Shown: in pieces, positions 17,677-26,132 of the stretch | Position numbering within the stretch: the stretch's first letter is position 1 | How the letters are laid out: every line of letters starts with the position of its first letter | Origin: Myxococcales bacterium | GTDB lineage: Bacteria > Myxococcota > Polyangia > Polyangiales > Polyangiaceae | DNA: 33,542 nt | Direction of reading: 5' to 3' | NCBI GenBank assembly: GCA_020430865.1 | Contig: JAGQIY010001220.1 | Span: 1-33,542 of the forward strand | Position numbers and translations under genes: made by a program | The notes under the pieces: model-generated | Databases searched by the model: none | Told to the model about the DNA's origin: nothing | The model's input: only the letters and a program-made list of their open reading frames with translations

Positions 17677-18117
17677 ATGCAGAACCCTGCCCTCCCCAGC
17701 CCCGAAGCCGCACCCACCAGCTCCAGAGCACCCTCCCGTGCCGCCAGGATCGGAGGCTACGTCTCGAGCGGCCTGGCCGTCGCCTTCCTGATCATGGATG
17801 CGACGATGAAGCTCTTGACCACCGCACCAGCGATCGAGAGCACCCAGCAGCTCGGCTACGACCCCAGCGTCGTCTTCCCGCTCGGGGTCACCCAGCTCGC
17901 GTGTCTCGTCACCTACCTCTTCCCGCGGACCTCGGTGCTCGGCGCCATCCTCTGGACCGGCTATCTGGGCGGCGCAATCGCGACCCATGTCCGACTCGGC
18001 AATCCCCTGCTCAGCCACGTGCTGTTCCCGGTCTACGTCGCCGCGCTGCTCTGGCTCGGCCTGTGGCTGCGGAGCCCCGCGCTGCGTGCGCTGGTGCCAC
18101 TCCGACGCGGGACGTGA
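17677..18117 (+). CDS. DoxX-like integral membrane protein
   Basis: A 146-residue membrane protein with four predicted helices (about 24-40, 58-75, 80-97 and 105-125). The pattern Ser-Gly-Leu-Ala-Val-Ala-Phe-Leu-Ile-Met-Asp-Ala-Thr-Met-Lys-Leu, the Leu-Gly-Tyr-Asp-Pro loop and Gly-Tyr-Leu-Gly-Gly-Ala-Ile-Ala-Thr-His-Val-Arg match the DoxX-like group (DoxX_2). DoxX relatives are linked to quinone-dependent oxidation and thiol or oxidative stress, but many members have no known role. I chose the ATG at 17677, because GGAG at 17667-17670 is six bases before it; an in-frame ATG at 17662 would add five residues and lacks a ribosome site. Its end is only five bases from the end of the convergent outer-membrane protein gene. 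Confidence 0.82.
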   Translation: MQNPALPSPEAAPTSSRAPSRAARIGGYVSSGLAVAFLIMDATMKLLTTAPAIESTQQLGYDPSVVFPLGVTQLACLVTYLFPRTSVLGAILWTGYLGGAIATHVRLGNPLLSHVLFPVYVAALLWLGLWLRSPALRALVPLRRGT

Positions 18118-18122
18118 GGCGG

Positions 18123-19439
18123 CTAGAGCGGTAGCGTCAAGTATGCGTGCAGGCCCCACAGGATGTCCCAGTTGAGCGGCGGGGTCTCGCGCTCGCCTTC
18201 GGCCTGGAAGGTCTTGAAGTAGAAGAACGTCATGCCGCCGACGGTGGCCTCGATGCCGCCGAGCAACGTCGGTGCCGTCTTCAAGAGCGGATGCAGGTAG
18301 CCGAAGGTGAGCTCGCCCTGGGCGTAACCGATCAGCCAGTCGTCGGGAAGCGCGTCATTCAGGCTGTAGTCCTCGAGCAGCAAGACCTCGCCGAGGCCTA
18401 CCTGGCTCGAGAGGCTTCCATAGAACCTGGTCGGGGTACGTCGCGTCTCACCCCCGAACGCCAAGCCTGCCCCACGGAAACGTGCATCGAACACCAGCTC
18501 GTCGAGCACGAAGTCGTCGACGCGGACCTGATAGGGTTTTGAGTAGCTGGTCAGGCCAAGGCCCAGGTAGATCTCGGGGAAGTCGCCCTTGGGCACCTGG
18601 ACGATGCCCGTGGGGTCGTTGTCGTGGTTGTACTTCACGCCGACGATGAAGGTCTCGAAGCCGCTCACCATGGTCAGCGGCTCCTCCGTCAACGGAAAGT
18701 CCGTGGTCGGCTGGTCCGACCTCGCGGCGTGAGGGATCACGCGCACGGGTCGCTTGGGCGTGACCGTGGTCTCGAAGGCGCGGGTCTCGTAGCGGAAGAT
18801 CGGCTCCCAGACGAAGCTCACCACCGGGAAGCCGATCACGCCGAGGGCCTTGGTCAGCTTCGGCGCCAAGTTCCCGGCGCGCGCGGTGATCGCTGCCTCC
18901 GGGCGACTCGGTGCACCAGCGGAGCTCGACTCGTAGTAGCCGTGGTGCAGCGTGACCCAGCCGAAGAAGCCGACGCCGACGTCGAGGCTCCAGGTATAGT
19001 AATTCTGCGTGGAAACATCCAGCGCAGGGTAACCCTGAGGGCGCCAGCCTCGGTAGGCTCCGCCGAGCCCTGGGTCGATGCGCAGACCGCCGCCGATCAC
19101 GCGAATCGGGTACTTGGTCTCTGGAGGCTTCGACGCTGGCTCCGCGCCGGCATCCCCAGACCAGTAGCCGCCTTTTCCATGAGTCCGGGGCGCAGGCCTG
19201 GTTCCCCCGGGTTTCTTCGTGGATTTCTTCTTCTTCTTCTTCTTCTTCTTTGGGGGTGAGGAGCGCGGCTTGGACTTCAGGCCCTCATCCACGTGGCGTT
19301 CGACCTCGCCACCGATGGTCTGGGCGCTGGCGTTCGTCCCGAGACTCAGCACGGCGAGCAGCACGGCCGCCCCGGCAAGGCGCAGAGAGCCCACGCCGCA
19401 GCTGCGTGGAAATGCGCTGGTGTACCGAGTTTCGACCAT
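18123..19439 (-). CDS. Exported outer-membrane-type protein with a poly-lysine linker
   Basis: A 438-residue exported protein. Residues about 1-39 form a Sec signal peptide with Asn-Ala-Ser-Ala-Gln as the likely signal peptidase I site. Residues about 55-75 contain nine consecutive lysines followed by Ser-Thr-Lys-Lys. After a Gly/Pro linker, residues about 105-438 show many short alternating hydrophobic/aromatic strands ending in Leu-Thr-Leu-Pro-Leu, consistent with an outer-membrane beta-barrel or other beta-rich domain. I recognise no named family. The basic stretch would lie just after signal cleavage in the periplasm and might interact with peptidoglycan, lipopolysaccharide or nucleic acid; this is inference. 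The strand is divergent from the glycerophosphodiesterase gene. Confidence 0.72.
   Translation of the reverse strand: MVETRYTSAFPRSCGVGSLRLAGAAVLLAVLSLGTNASAQTIGGEVERHVDEGLKSKPRSSPPKKKKKKKKKSTKKPGGTRPAPRTHGKGGYWSGDAGAEPASKPPETKYPIRVIGGGLRIDPGLGGAYRGWRPQGYPALDVSTQNYYTWSLDVGVGFFGWVTLHHGYYESSSAGAPSRPEAAITARAGNLAPKLTKALGVIGFPVVSFVWEPIFRYETRAFETTVTPKRPVRVIPHAARSDQPTTDFPLTEEPLTMVSGFETFIVGVKYNHDNDPTGIVQVPKGDFPEIYLGLGLTSYSKPYQVRVDDFVLDELVFDARFRGAGLAFGGETRRTPTRFYGSLSSQVGLGEVLLLEDYSLNDALPDDWLIGYAQGELTFGYLHPLLKTAPTLLGGIEATVGGMTFFYFKTFQAEGERETPPLNWDILWGLHAYLTLPL
19227..19250. repeat. (CTT)8 trinucleotide microsatellite
   Basis: Eight perfect CTT units on the plus strand encode eight AAG lysine codons of the antisense outer-membrane-type protein; a neighbouring AAA gives the ninth lysine. 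AAG/CTT runs are unusual in such a GC-rich genome. Loss or gain of a unit keeps the frame and changes only the number of lysines. Confidence 0.9.
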
Positions 19440-19509
19440 GAACGCCTCAGTCTACAGCGCAAGCGCGCCCAAGGTTAGGCCGAGGTATCGCCGCTGACCG
19501 GGGCTCAGT

Positions 19510-20349
19510 ATGCTCGGCACCATGGCACGCGCGTTCTTGGAGAACCTGGAAGGGACGTACCGACCAGCGGGGGACTATCGCAGTCATCGGCTGTGCTTCG
19601 CCCACCGCGGTGGTTCCCTGCTGTGGCCGGAGAACACCCTGGAGGCGTTCTCCGGTGCGCTGGACCTGGGCTGCTCTCACCTCGAGAGCGACGTGCACCG
19701 CACTCGGGACGGCGAGCTGGTGCTGTTCCACGATGCGCGGGTCGAGCGCACCACCAACGGCTCGGGCTTCATCCGTGATTTCACGCTGAGCGAGCTGAAG
19801 CGGCTGGATGCGGGCTATCGCTTCCATCAAGAGCGTCACTATCCGTATCGGGGCAGAGGCCTGACCATCCCCACCCTGGAGGAGACCCTCGAGCGCTTTC
19901 CTGGGGTGCGGCTGAACCTGGAGTTGAAGCAGCGAGAGCCAGACATCGTGAGGCCGATGTGGGACCTGATCGAGCGCCGAGGGGTGCATGAGCAGCTGCT
20001 GATCGCGGCGAGCTTCGACCCGCTGGTGCAGGATTTCCGCGAGGTATCTCGAGGGCGGGTGGCCACCTCGGCGGGCAGCCGAGAGAGCCTGCGCTTCTTG
20101 CTGGCCGCGCGCCTGGGTCTTTGGCGCTGGGAGGAACCAGCGTATGACGCCTTGCAGTTACCTCTAAAGGTTGGAGTCGTGCCGGTCGTAACCCGTCATC
20201 TGGTCGACGTCGCCCATCGTCTCGGCATTCAGGTGCACGTCTGGACGATCGACGAGCCGGCTGAAATGCGAGCTCTGTGGCGCCTGGGCGTCGACGGGAT
20301 CATGTCGGATCGCCCGGATCTGCTCGTGGATAGCGTGCGCAAGGCCTGA
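19510..20349 (+). CDS. Glycerophosphodiester phosphodiesterase family protein
   Basis: A 279-residue TIM-barrel phosphodiesterase that would cleave glycerophosphodiesters to sn-glycerol 3-phosphate and an alcohol. Signature residues are present: Ala-His-Arg-Gly-Gly with His32, Pro-Glu-Asn-Thr with Glu41, Glu59 and Asp61 in Leu-Glu-Ser-Asp-Val, and His74 in Leu-Phe-His-Asp. His32 and His74 are the expected acid/base pair and the acidic residues bind the divalent metal. The Val-His-Val-Trp-Thr-Ile-Asp-Glu-Pro segment and Gly-Val-Asp-Gly-Ile-Met-Ser-Asp-Arg-Pro near the C-terminus complete the barrel. Length matches bacterial cytoplasmic members (UgpQ-like), and there is no signal peptide. An in-frame ATG at 19522 is an alternative start. 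Likely function is phospholipid head-group recycling. Confidence 0.93.
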   Translation: MLGTMARAFLENLEGTYRPAGDYRSHRLCFAHRGGSLLWPENTLEAFSGALDLGCSHLESDVHRTRDGELVLFHDARVERTTNGSGFIRDFTLSELKRLDAGYRFHQERHYPYRGRGLTIPTLEETLERFPGVRLNLELKQREPDIVRPMWDLIERRGVHEQLLIAASFDPLVQDFREVSRGRVATSAGSRESLRFLLAARLGLWRWEEPAYDALQLPLKVGVVPVVTRHLVDVAHRLGIQVHVWTIDEPAEMRALWRLGVDGIMSDRPDLLVDSVRKA

Positions 20350-20387
20350 TCGCTCAAGGTCCGTGCCCGAAGCCCGTTCACTCCTGC

Positions 20388-21074
20388 GTGACCTACCGCA
20401 CGCGCCCCAAATCGGACCACCCGCACACCCAGAGCGGGATCTTCCTCAAGGTGGGGTCGCGCGCCCAAGCCCCCAACTTGCTCGACTTCGTGGACGAGCT
20501 CCGCTGGCTGACCACCCCCGCGGTGGCCGCGGCAGTGGTGGAGCCCCTGCGCGGCTCGCCGGGCGATGGCGTGGTGGCCAGCAGCGCCGAGGTGACGACG
20601 CTCTTCGACAGTCAGCTGCGCAGCTGGCTCGATCACGTGGAGCGCACGCTGATCCTCGAGACCCCGGCGTGGCTGGCTCCGACCTTCGGCGCGATGCACG
20701 CCATCGCCGTGCCGATGTGGACACCCTTGCGGCGTGTGGGTGTGATCGCGCTGCCGGATCCCGCGGCGCGACGCGGCGTCCTGTTGCGCGAGCTGGAGCG
20801 TCGGGGCACCGAGTTCGCGCTGCGCGTGGAGTCCCACGATCGACGCGCGCAGCTCGAGGAGCTGCGCCGCGCGAGCCTTGGCGCTCGCCCCAGCAGCATG
20901 CGTGGCGCCTGGCAGCGCCTGTCGCTGCCGGTGAGCGCGCTGCGCCACACCGACACCCCGCGCTTGCCCAGCGACCCGCAACGCAATCCCGTGAGCCGCC
21001 TTCGCGCGCCACGCGCCCCCGAGCTGCGGATCAGCGACGCCCCCCTCGACAGCACCGGCGAAGTGGCCAGGTAG
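20388..21074 (+). CDS. Hypothetical cytoplasmic protein
   Basis: A 228-residue protein from a GTG start; no ATG lies in frame before residue 102, so GTG or a later GTG must be used. Residues about 18-150 read like a folded alpha/beta domain with regular hydrophobic spacing (Leu-Leu-Asp-Phe-Val-Asp-Glu-Leu, Val-Ala-Ser-Ser-Ala-Glu-Val, Ile-Ala-Val-Pro-Met-Trp-Thr-Pro-Leu). Residues about 160-228 are Arg/Pro/Ser-rich and probably disordered. No family or catalytic motif is recognised. It lies 38 bases after the glycerophosphodiesterase and about 100 bases before the biotin carboxylase gene, all on the plus strand. Two other long readings cover the same DNA but are Arg/Ala/Gly-rich, as expected of shadows in GC-rich DNA. 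Confidence 0.6.
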   Translation: MTYRTRPKSDHPHTQSGIFLKVGSRAQAPNLLDFVDELRWLTTPAVAAAVVEPLRGSPGDGVVASSAEVTTLFDSQLRSWLDHVERTLILETPAWLAPTFGAMHAIAVPMWTPLRRVGVIALPDPAARRGVLLRELERRGTEFALRVESHDRRAQLEELRRASLGARPSSMRGAWQRLSLPVSALRHTDTPRLPSDPQRNPVSRLRAPRAPELRISDAPLDSTGEVAR

Positions 21075-21174
21075 GATCGGGCTCCAGCGGCGTTGAGCTG
21101 CCGCCCTGGTTGGAATCCAGTTTCAGCGCGCGCGGCGTACCCAAGGCGACGACGTTGAGTTAGCGTCCGTCTTC

Positions 21175-23172
21175 ATGCAGCGCGTCAGCCGAATTCTGGT
21201 TGCAAACCGAGGAGAAATCGCCGCCCGTATCATGCGCACGGCGCATCGAATGGGGATCGGCACCGTCGCGGTGTTCAGCGACGCCGACCGGGACCTGCCG
21301 TTCGTGCGCCTGGCGGATCAAGCCGTGGGCTTGGGGGGCGCGGCGGCCAGCGAGAGCTATCTCCGCGTGGATAAACTCCTGGCCGCCGCCAGGCAGGCTG
21401 GCGCCGACGCGGTCCACCCCGGCTTCGGGTTTCTCGCCGAGAACGCCGACTTCGCCGAGGCCTGCGCCTCGGCGGGACTGACGTTCATCGGCCCGAGCCC
21501 CGAGGCGATCCGCAAGATGGGCTCGAAGAAGGTGTCGAAGGGCCTGGTCTCGGCCGCTGGCGTCCCGGTGATCCCGGGTTACGAGGGCGACGACCAATCC
21601 ACGGCCACCTTGGTCAAGGAGGCGCTGAAGATCGGATTCCCGGTGCTGATCAAGGCCAGCGCGGGCGGCGGGGGCAAGGGCATGCGCGTGGTCGAGCGCG
21701 AAGCCGACCTCGAGCCAGCCATCGAAGGAGCCAAGCGCGAAGCGAAGAGCTCCTTTGGCGACGACACGCTGCTGATCGAGAAGTACATCACGTCGCCGAG
21801 ACACGTCGAGATCCAGATCCTCGGGGATCGACACGGCAAGCTGCTGCACCTGTTCGAGCGTGAGTGCTCGATCCAGCGCCGACACCAGAAGATCATCGAG
21901 GAGACGCCCTCCCCCGCCCTGAACCCGGAGCTGCGCGAGCGCATGGGCAAGGCGGCCGTCGCCGTCGGCGAGGCGGTCGGATACTACAACGCGGGCACCG
22001 TCGAGTTCATCCTGGATCCGCAAGGAAATTTCTATTTCCTCGAGGTGAACACGCGACTGCAGGTCGAGCACCCCATCACCGAGGCCGTCACCGGAGTCGA
22101 CATCGTCCGGGAACAGATCCGCGTCGCGCGGGGGGCAGCGCTGGAGCTCGAGCAGGACACGTTGCGCATGAACGGCGCCGCCGTCGAGTGCCGCCTGTAC
22201 GCCGAGGATCCGAGCAACGGCTTCTTGCCCACGACGGGCACGGTGGTCGACTTCTGGCTCCCGGAGGTCGAGGGCTTGCGCGTCGACGCGGGCATCGAGA
22301 GTGGTAGCGAAATCGGCATCCACTACGATCCGATGCTGGCCAAGGTGATCACCTGGGGACACGACCGCGACGAGGCCATCTCCCGCATGCAGCGCGCGCT
22401 CGGCCTGAGCAGCATCCAGGGCCTCAAGACCAACACCGCCTTCTTGCTCAGGGTGCTGGAGCATCCAGAGTTCCTCGCCGGGAACACCCACACGCACTTC
22501 ATCCAGGAGCACCTGAGCGGCCGGGACGCAGCGACCAGCCGGAGTGTCGAAGCGCTCGCCGTCGCCACCCTCGCGCTGCATGAAGCCCGGCGCCAGCGAC
22601 ATCGCCCGTTGCCAGCCCTCGAACCAGGCTTCCGAAACAACCGCTTTCAGCGCGAGTGGCTCGAGCTGGAGCACGCAGGTGAGCTGACACGGGTCGAGTA
22701 CGAGAACCGTGGCGGTGGCGAGCTGCTGGTTCAGGTCGGAGACGAGCAGCTCAGCTGCCGAGCGCTCGCTTGGGAAGCTGACGAGCACCTCCTGCGCTAC
22801 GAGCTACAGCAGGGTGAGCAAGCTGCCATGCGGCGCAGCGCCCGAGTCATGCTGAAGGGTGATCATGCCTATGTCGCCGGAGTCGCCGGGAGCGCTGCGC
22901 TCCGCATCGTGCCCCGCTTCAGGCGCGCGGAGGCGGAGGTGGAAGCTGGCGCCTGCATCGCGCCCATGCCCGGCAAGGTCGTGAAACTCCACGCGGAAAC
23001 AGGCATGAACGTGGAGGCCGGACAGGTGCTGGTAATCCTGGAGGCGATGAAGATGGAACACTCCGTCAAAGCTCCCGAGACCGGCGTGGTCAAAGAGGTG
23101 CGTGTGGCTGAAGGCGACCAGGTCGAGGACGCGAGCGTGCTCGTGGTTGTTGGCCCCGCGGACGCCGAGTAG
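21175..23172 (+). CDS. Acyl-CoA carboxylase biotin carboxylase/biotin carrier (alpha) subunit
   Basis: A 665-residue alpha subunit that carboxylates its own biotin with ATP and bicarbonate. Residues 3-120 are the biotin carboxylase N-domain (Ile-Leu-Val-Ala-Asn-Arg-Gly-Glu-Ile-Ala). The ATP-grasp domain has the glycine-rich loop Ala-Ser-Ala-Gly-Gly-Gly-Gly-Lys-Gly-Met near 165 and the metal/bicarbonate residues Glu290, Asn292 and Arg294 in Glu-Val-Asn-Thr-Arg-Leu-Gln-Val-Glu-His. The C-terminal 75 residues are a biotinyl domain with Glu-Ala-Met-Lys-Met; Lys626 is the biotinylation site. Size and domain layout fit methylcrotonyl-, geranyl- or propionyl-CoA carboxylase alpha chains. It is probably the partner of the carboxyltransferase at 15386-17041, although the two are not adjacent, so expression must be coordinated in trans. 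Confidence 0.94.
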   Translation: MQRVSRILVANRGEIAARIMRTAHRMGIGTVAVFSDADRDLPFVRLADQAVGLGGAAASESYLRVDKLLAAARQAGADAVHPGFGFLAENADFAEACASAGLTFIGPSPEAIRKMGSKKVSKGLVSAAGVPVIPGYEGDDQSTATLVKEALKIGFPVLIKASAGGGGKGMRVVEREADLEPAIEGAKREAKSSFGDDTLLIEKYITSPRHVEIQILGDRHGKLLHLFERECSIQRRHQKIIEETPSPALNPELRERMGKAAVAVGEAVGYYNAGTVEFILDPQGNFYFLEVNTRLQVEHPITEAVTGVDIVREQIRVARGAALELEQDTLRMNGAAVECRLYAEDPSNGFLPTTGTVVDFWLPEVEGLRVDAGIESGSEIGIHYDPMLAKVITWGHDRDEAISRMQRALGLSSIQGLKTNTAFLLRVLEHPEFLAGNTHTHFIQEHLSGRDAATSRSVEALAVATLALHEARRQRHRPLPALEPGFRNNRFQREWLELEHAGELTRVEYENRGGGELLVQVGDEQLSCRALAWEADEHLLRYELQQGEQAAMRRSARVMLKGDHAYVAGVAGSAALRIVPRFRRAEAEVEAGACIAPMPGKVVKLHAETGMNVEAGQVLVILEAMKMEHSVKAPETGVVKEVRVAEGDQVEDASVLVVVGPADAE

Positions 23173-23182
23173 TCTCGGCCCC

Positions 23183-24952
23183 GTGAGATGGCTCGTCGGC
23201 TTCACGCTGCTGCTGGCCGGATGCGCGACCACGCCGCCCGCCGACTGTCCCGCGCACACACCAGCGCCTCCATCGCCACAGAGCCGAGCCTCCACGAGCG
23301 ACGCCGCTGAGCAAGCCGCGCCCCGCGACGCCCTCGAACGGGCCGATCTGGGTATCGAGGTCACGCCAGTCTTCGAGCCGCCAGGCCTGCGGATCCGCCA
23401 GCACGTGAGCGCCAAGGTCAACAGCAAGACCTGGAGCATTCGGCACGCAGGCGCCGCGGACCTGGTGCGCCTCGAGCGCATCGACGGAGCGGACCGCGCG
23501 AAGCTCCGCGCGACCCCAGCGGGAGGCGGGCTCTCGGTGAGGCTACCGGCGCAGGAGAGCTTCGATCTCGAGTACGAGGTGCGCGCCAGCGACTTCTCCG
23601 CCGACGCCACCGACGCCAACGCGGTGAATCCGAACCGCCTTCGCGCCGGCGCCGAGCGCTTGCTCCTCTTGCCCGACGAGCACCCGGACGCACCCCTGCA
23701 GGTATCCATACGGATACATTCGAGTGACCTGGGGGCGCCTCAGGGCGCCGCGAGCAGCCTGGGCGTCGGCGAGCTACGCAGCCTGGAGCTGAGTTCGCGC
23801 GCCTTGCGGCAGATCAGCCTGATTGCCGGTCCTCTCGGCTCCGCGCGCTTCGCTGGCCCAGAGGGTCAGGACGAGATCGCGTGGGTGGGCTACACGACCT
23901 TCGATCCACGGCTCGTGAGCGCGCAGAACGCCGTCTTCCGCAGCGCGGTCCGGGAGTACTTCGGCGACCTCAGGAGCACCCCCCTGACGGTGCTCTTGCT
24001 GAGCGACTCGCGTCCGCTAGGGAACTACGAGGTCACGCGCCGCAGCTGGAGCATCCTGGTCCATGTTGCCGCAGGGCAGCCCTGGGACGGGACGCTGTCG
24101 CTCGCGGTGGCTCAGGCCATCGTGCGTGAGTGGCTGGGAGGACGTCTCTGGCTCGGGGCGGCGGACGACGCGACGGGGCAGCTGTGGTTCAACGCCGGCT
24201 TCGCGCGCTACGTCGCTCGGGAGGTGGCGTTTCGCATGGGACAGCTGGAGCCCGAGGAGTACGCCGCGGAGGTGGAGGGCCTCACCGCGATCGTGAAGAC
24301 TTCGCCCGATCGCGAGCTCGACAACCAGACCCTGGCCCGCGCCGCGGGACGGGGAGAACAGGGCGCGATCGCACTGCTGGTGGCTCGTGGCGCGCTCTGG
24401 GCGACGGATCTAGACGCTCGCCTCGCCGAGCCCTCGCGGGGCAAGCGAGGTGCTGGGCCACCGCGCCTGTCTCAAATCCTCAAGGAAACATACCGAGCAG
24501 CCGTGGGCGACGACGTCACGCCCGGCCAGCCCCAGAGCGTCGACGACCTGCTCCGGCGCCTCGAGGCTCAGCTGCCCGACGCGCGCGGGCGCTTCGATAA
24601 CTGGATCGTGAAGGGCAAGCCAGGGGACCTCCCGGCGACGGCTCTCGGGCCGTGCTTTCGCCAGCGCCCCCGCAGGTTCCCGTTGTTCGCGCTGGGCTTC
24701 GCCCTGGACGCTTCCCGGCATGTCTCGGAGCTCGACCCACTGGGCCCGGCGGCGCGCGCCGGACTGAAGCGCGGAGACGCCATCCAGGAGCTCCACTACG
24801 CCGCGGGGCGCGCCGACTTGCCGGTGCGCGTGCGCTTCGTGCGCGGCGATGGCGCCGCGCAGAAGCTGTCCTACTTGCCCCAGCAGGGCAGCGTGAGTGG
24901 GCGAGGCTGGGAGGCGCTGAAGAACGTCCCTCGCGAGCGCTGCCAGCGCTGA
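23183..24952 (+). CDS. M61-like gluzincin-fold lipoprotein with PDZ domain, predicted inactive
   Basis: A 589-residue lipoprotein. The GTG at 23183 gives a compact lipoprotein signal (Cys14 in Leu-Leu-Ala-Gly-Cys); a longer reading from 23102 would overlap the carboxylase gene and bury the signal. Residues about 50-300 resemble the beta-rich N-terminal part of M1/M61 aminopeptidases. In the catalytic part, the expected His-Glu-x-x-His is Ala-Gln-Ala-Ile-Val (310-314), followed by Arg-Glu-Trp, and the expected Trp-x-x-Glu-Gly zinc ligand is Trp-Phe-Asn-Ala-Gly (335-339, Ala338). All zinc ligands and the catalytic Glu are therefore lost. A PDZ domain is at about 490-575, as in M61 glycyl aminopeptidases. 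It may bind peptides without cutting them, or regulate other proteases. It starts 11 bases after the carboxylase stop. Confidence 0.75.
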   Translation: MRWLVGFTLLLAGCATTPPADCPAHTPAPPSPQSRASTSDAAEQAAPRDALERADLGIEVTPVFEPPGLRIRQHVSAKVNSKTWSIRHAGAADLVRLERIDGADRAKLRATPAGGGLSVRLPAQESFDLEYEVRASDFSADATDANAVNPNRLRAGAERLLLLPDEHPDAPLQVSIRIHSSDLGAPQGAASSLGVGELRSLELSSRALRQISLIAGPLGSARFAGPEGQDEIAWVGYTTFDPRLVSAQNAVFRSAVREYFGDLRSTPLTVLLLSDSRPLGNYEVTRRSWSILVHVAAGQPWDGTLSLAVAQAIVREWLGGRLWLGAADDATGQLWFNAGFARYVAREVAFRMGQLEPEEYAAEVEGLTAIVKTSPDRELDNQTLARAAGRGEQGAIALLVARGALWATDLDARLAEPSRGKRGAGPPRLSQILKETYRAAVGDDVTPGQPQSVDDLLRRLEAQLPDARGRFDNWIVKGKPGDLPATALGPCFRQRPRRFPLFALGFALDASRHVSELDPLGPAARAGLKRGDAIQELHYAAGRADLPVRVRFVRGDGAAQKLSYLPQQGSVSGRGWEALKNVPRERCQR

Positions 24953-25004
24953 CGCGCGCGCCACAAACTCGGCCGTGGGGCTCCGAGAGTGCTAGCGGCA
25001 GGGC

Positions 25005-25925
25005 ATGGGACGGCAGCAGAAGTGCAACCCTCGACGCTTATCTAAGCTCGCGCTCACCGGTTGGTTCCTCGGTCTGGGGAGCCTGACGGGCTGCCGAGCG
25101 GAACCGCCTCCCGGGGCCAAGGCGGAGCCTGGCTCGGTGCATCTCGAGGTCGACAGTCAGGGAGACACCCGGCGCCTGAGCGCCGCCGAAGCTGCTCGAC
25201 CGCTGCCCCGTACGCCTGCGAAGGAGGCGAAGAGCGACGCCGAGCACTTGAAGCAGTCTCCGAGCGCAGCCGAGCCGGCTCGAGAGGATGAAGCCGTCAC
25301 GCCCAGCGAACCGCCCCGCGGAGCCTCGCCCAGGGTCGCCGAGCGCCGTCCCTCACCCCCCGATCCCGAGGAAAGAGCGGCGGTGGTCCCCGCAGGCTTT
25401 TCCCTGGGGCAAGATCCCGCAGAGCAGGCACAGCCCAGCGTGCCTCCGCTGCTCGATGCGCAGGGCGAGCTGTTGCCTCAAACCGAGGACCTACCTGGCA
25501 CCGACTCGGCGTTCTTCAAGCAGATCGGTCCGACGCTGTTCAAGGCCATCGTGGACAACAACCCGGAGCTGATGCTGCCCTACTTCATGCCGGTGCCAGT
25601 GTACGAGAAGCTGAAGGACAGCAAGAACCCGCCACGGGACTGGAAGTACCGCCTGTTTGCACAGCTGAAGCGCGACATCGAACGCTACCACCGCCTGCTC
25701 GGGAAACAGCGCGAGCGCGCGCGCTTCGTCGCGCTGGACGTCGTGCCCGAGGACGCCTTATGGATGAAGCCGGGGCGCGAATACAACAAGCTCCCGTACT
25801 ACCGCCTCTTCGGCTCGAGCCTGCGCTACGTCGACTTTCGCGGTCGCGAGCGTCGCTTCGAGGTCTCCGCTCTGTTCTCGTGGCGTGGCGAGTGGTACGT
25901 CGTGCACCTGAACGGGCTGAAGTAG
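25005..25925 (+). CDS. Hypothetical lipoprotein
   Basis: A 306-residue lipoprotein with an Arg/Lys-rich start and lipobox Leu-Thr-Gly-Cys (Cys30). Residues about 31-150 are a disordered Pro/Ala/Glu/Ser linker. The folded part (about 160-306) begins with Ala-Phe-Phe-Lys-Gln-Ile-Gly-Pro-Thr-Leu-Phe, has a Met-Leu-Pro-Tyr-Phe-Met-Pro-Val-Pro segment and a Lys/Arg-rich helix around 210-235, and ends in aromatic-rich beta strands (Ala-Leu-Phe-Ser-Trp-Arg-Gly-Glu-Trp-Tyr-Val-Val-His-Leu). No catalytic pattern is seen. I recognise no family; similar long-linker lipoproteins are common in myxobacteria. It follows the PDZ pseudopeptidase by 52 bases, so the two may be expressed together. Confidence 0.68.
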   Translation: MGRQQKCNPRRLSKLALTGWFLGLGSLTGCRAEPPPGAKAEPGSVHLEVDSQGDTRRLSAAEAARPLPRTPAKEAKSDAEHLKQSPSAAEPAREDEAVTPSEPPRGASPRVAERRPSPPDPEERAAVVPAGFSLGQDPAEQAQPSVPPLLDAQGELLPQTEDLPGTDSAFFKQIGPTLFKAIVDNNPELMLPYFMPVPVYEKLKDSKNPPRDWKYRLFAQLKRDIERYHRLLGKQRERARFVALDVVPEDALWMKPGREYNKLPYYRLFGSSLRYVDFRGRERRFEVSALFSWRGEWYVVHLNGLK

Positions 25926-25938
25926 CCGCGCGGCGCGG

Positions 25939-26052
25939 GCTGCGATCCGACTGCGACGCTGCGATCCGACTGCGAAGCTGCGATCCGACTGCGAAGCTGC
26001 GATCCGACTGCGAAGCTGCGATCCGACTGCGAAGCTGCAATCCGGCTGCGAA
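25939..26052. repeat. 19-bp tandem repeat, six copies
   Basis: Units begin at 25939, 25958, 25977, 25996, 26015 and 26034, with consensus GCTGCGATCCGACTGCGAA. Units 2 to 5 are identical, unit 1 differs at its last base and unit 6 at two bases; a decayed, shorter seventh copy follows to about 26071. The array lies between the stop of a lipoprotein gene and the start of the DsbA-like gene. There are no spacers, so it is not a CRISPR array. A 19-bp period is not a multiple of three, so it is unlikely to be coding. Confidence 0.92.
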
Positions 26053-26132
26053 GCTGCAACTGGGCTGAAGCTGCAGGCGTTTGGCCGCGCTTGCCTGCCG
26101 ACGCCTCGCGAACCCCGTGGTAGCGAAGCTTC

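Noticed and set aside
20363..21163. 266-aa plus-strand reading overlapping the hypothetical gene at 20388
   Set aside because: Composition dominated by Arg, Ala and Gly as in shadow frames; the 228-aa reading has regular hydrophobic spacing.
21160..22788. 542-aa open reading antisense to biotin carboxylase
   Set aside because: Shadow ORF; the plus strand has complete ATP-grasp and biotinyl motifs.
25939..26052. CRISPR array
   Set aside because: Repeats abut directly without spacers and no cas gene is near.
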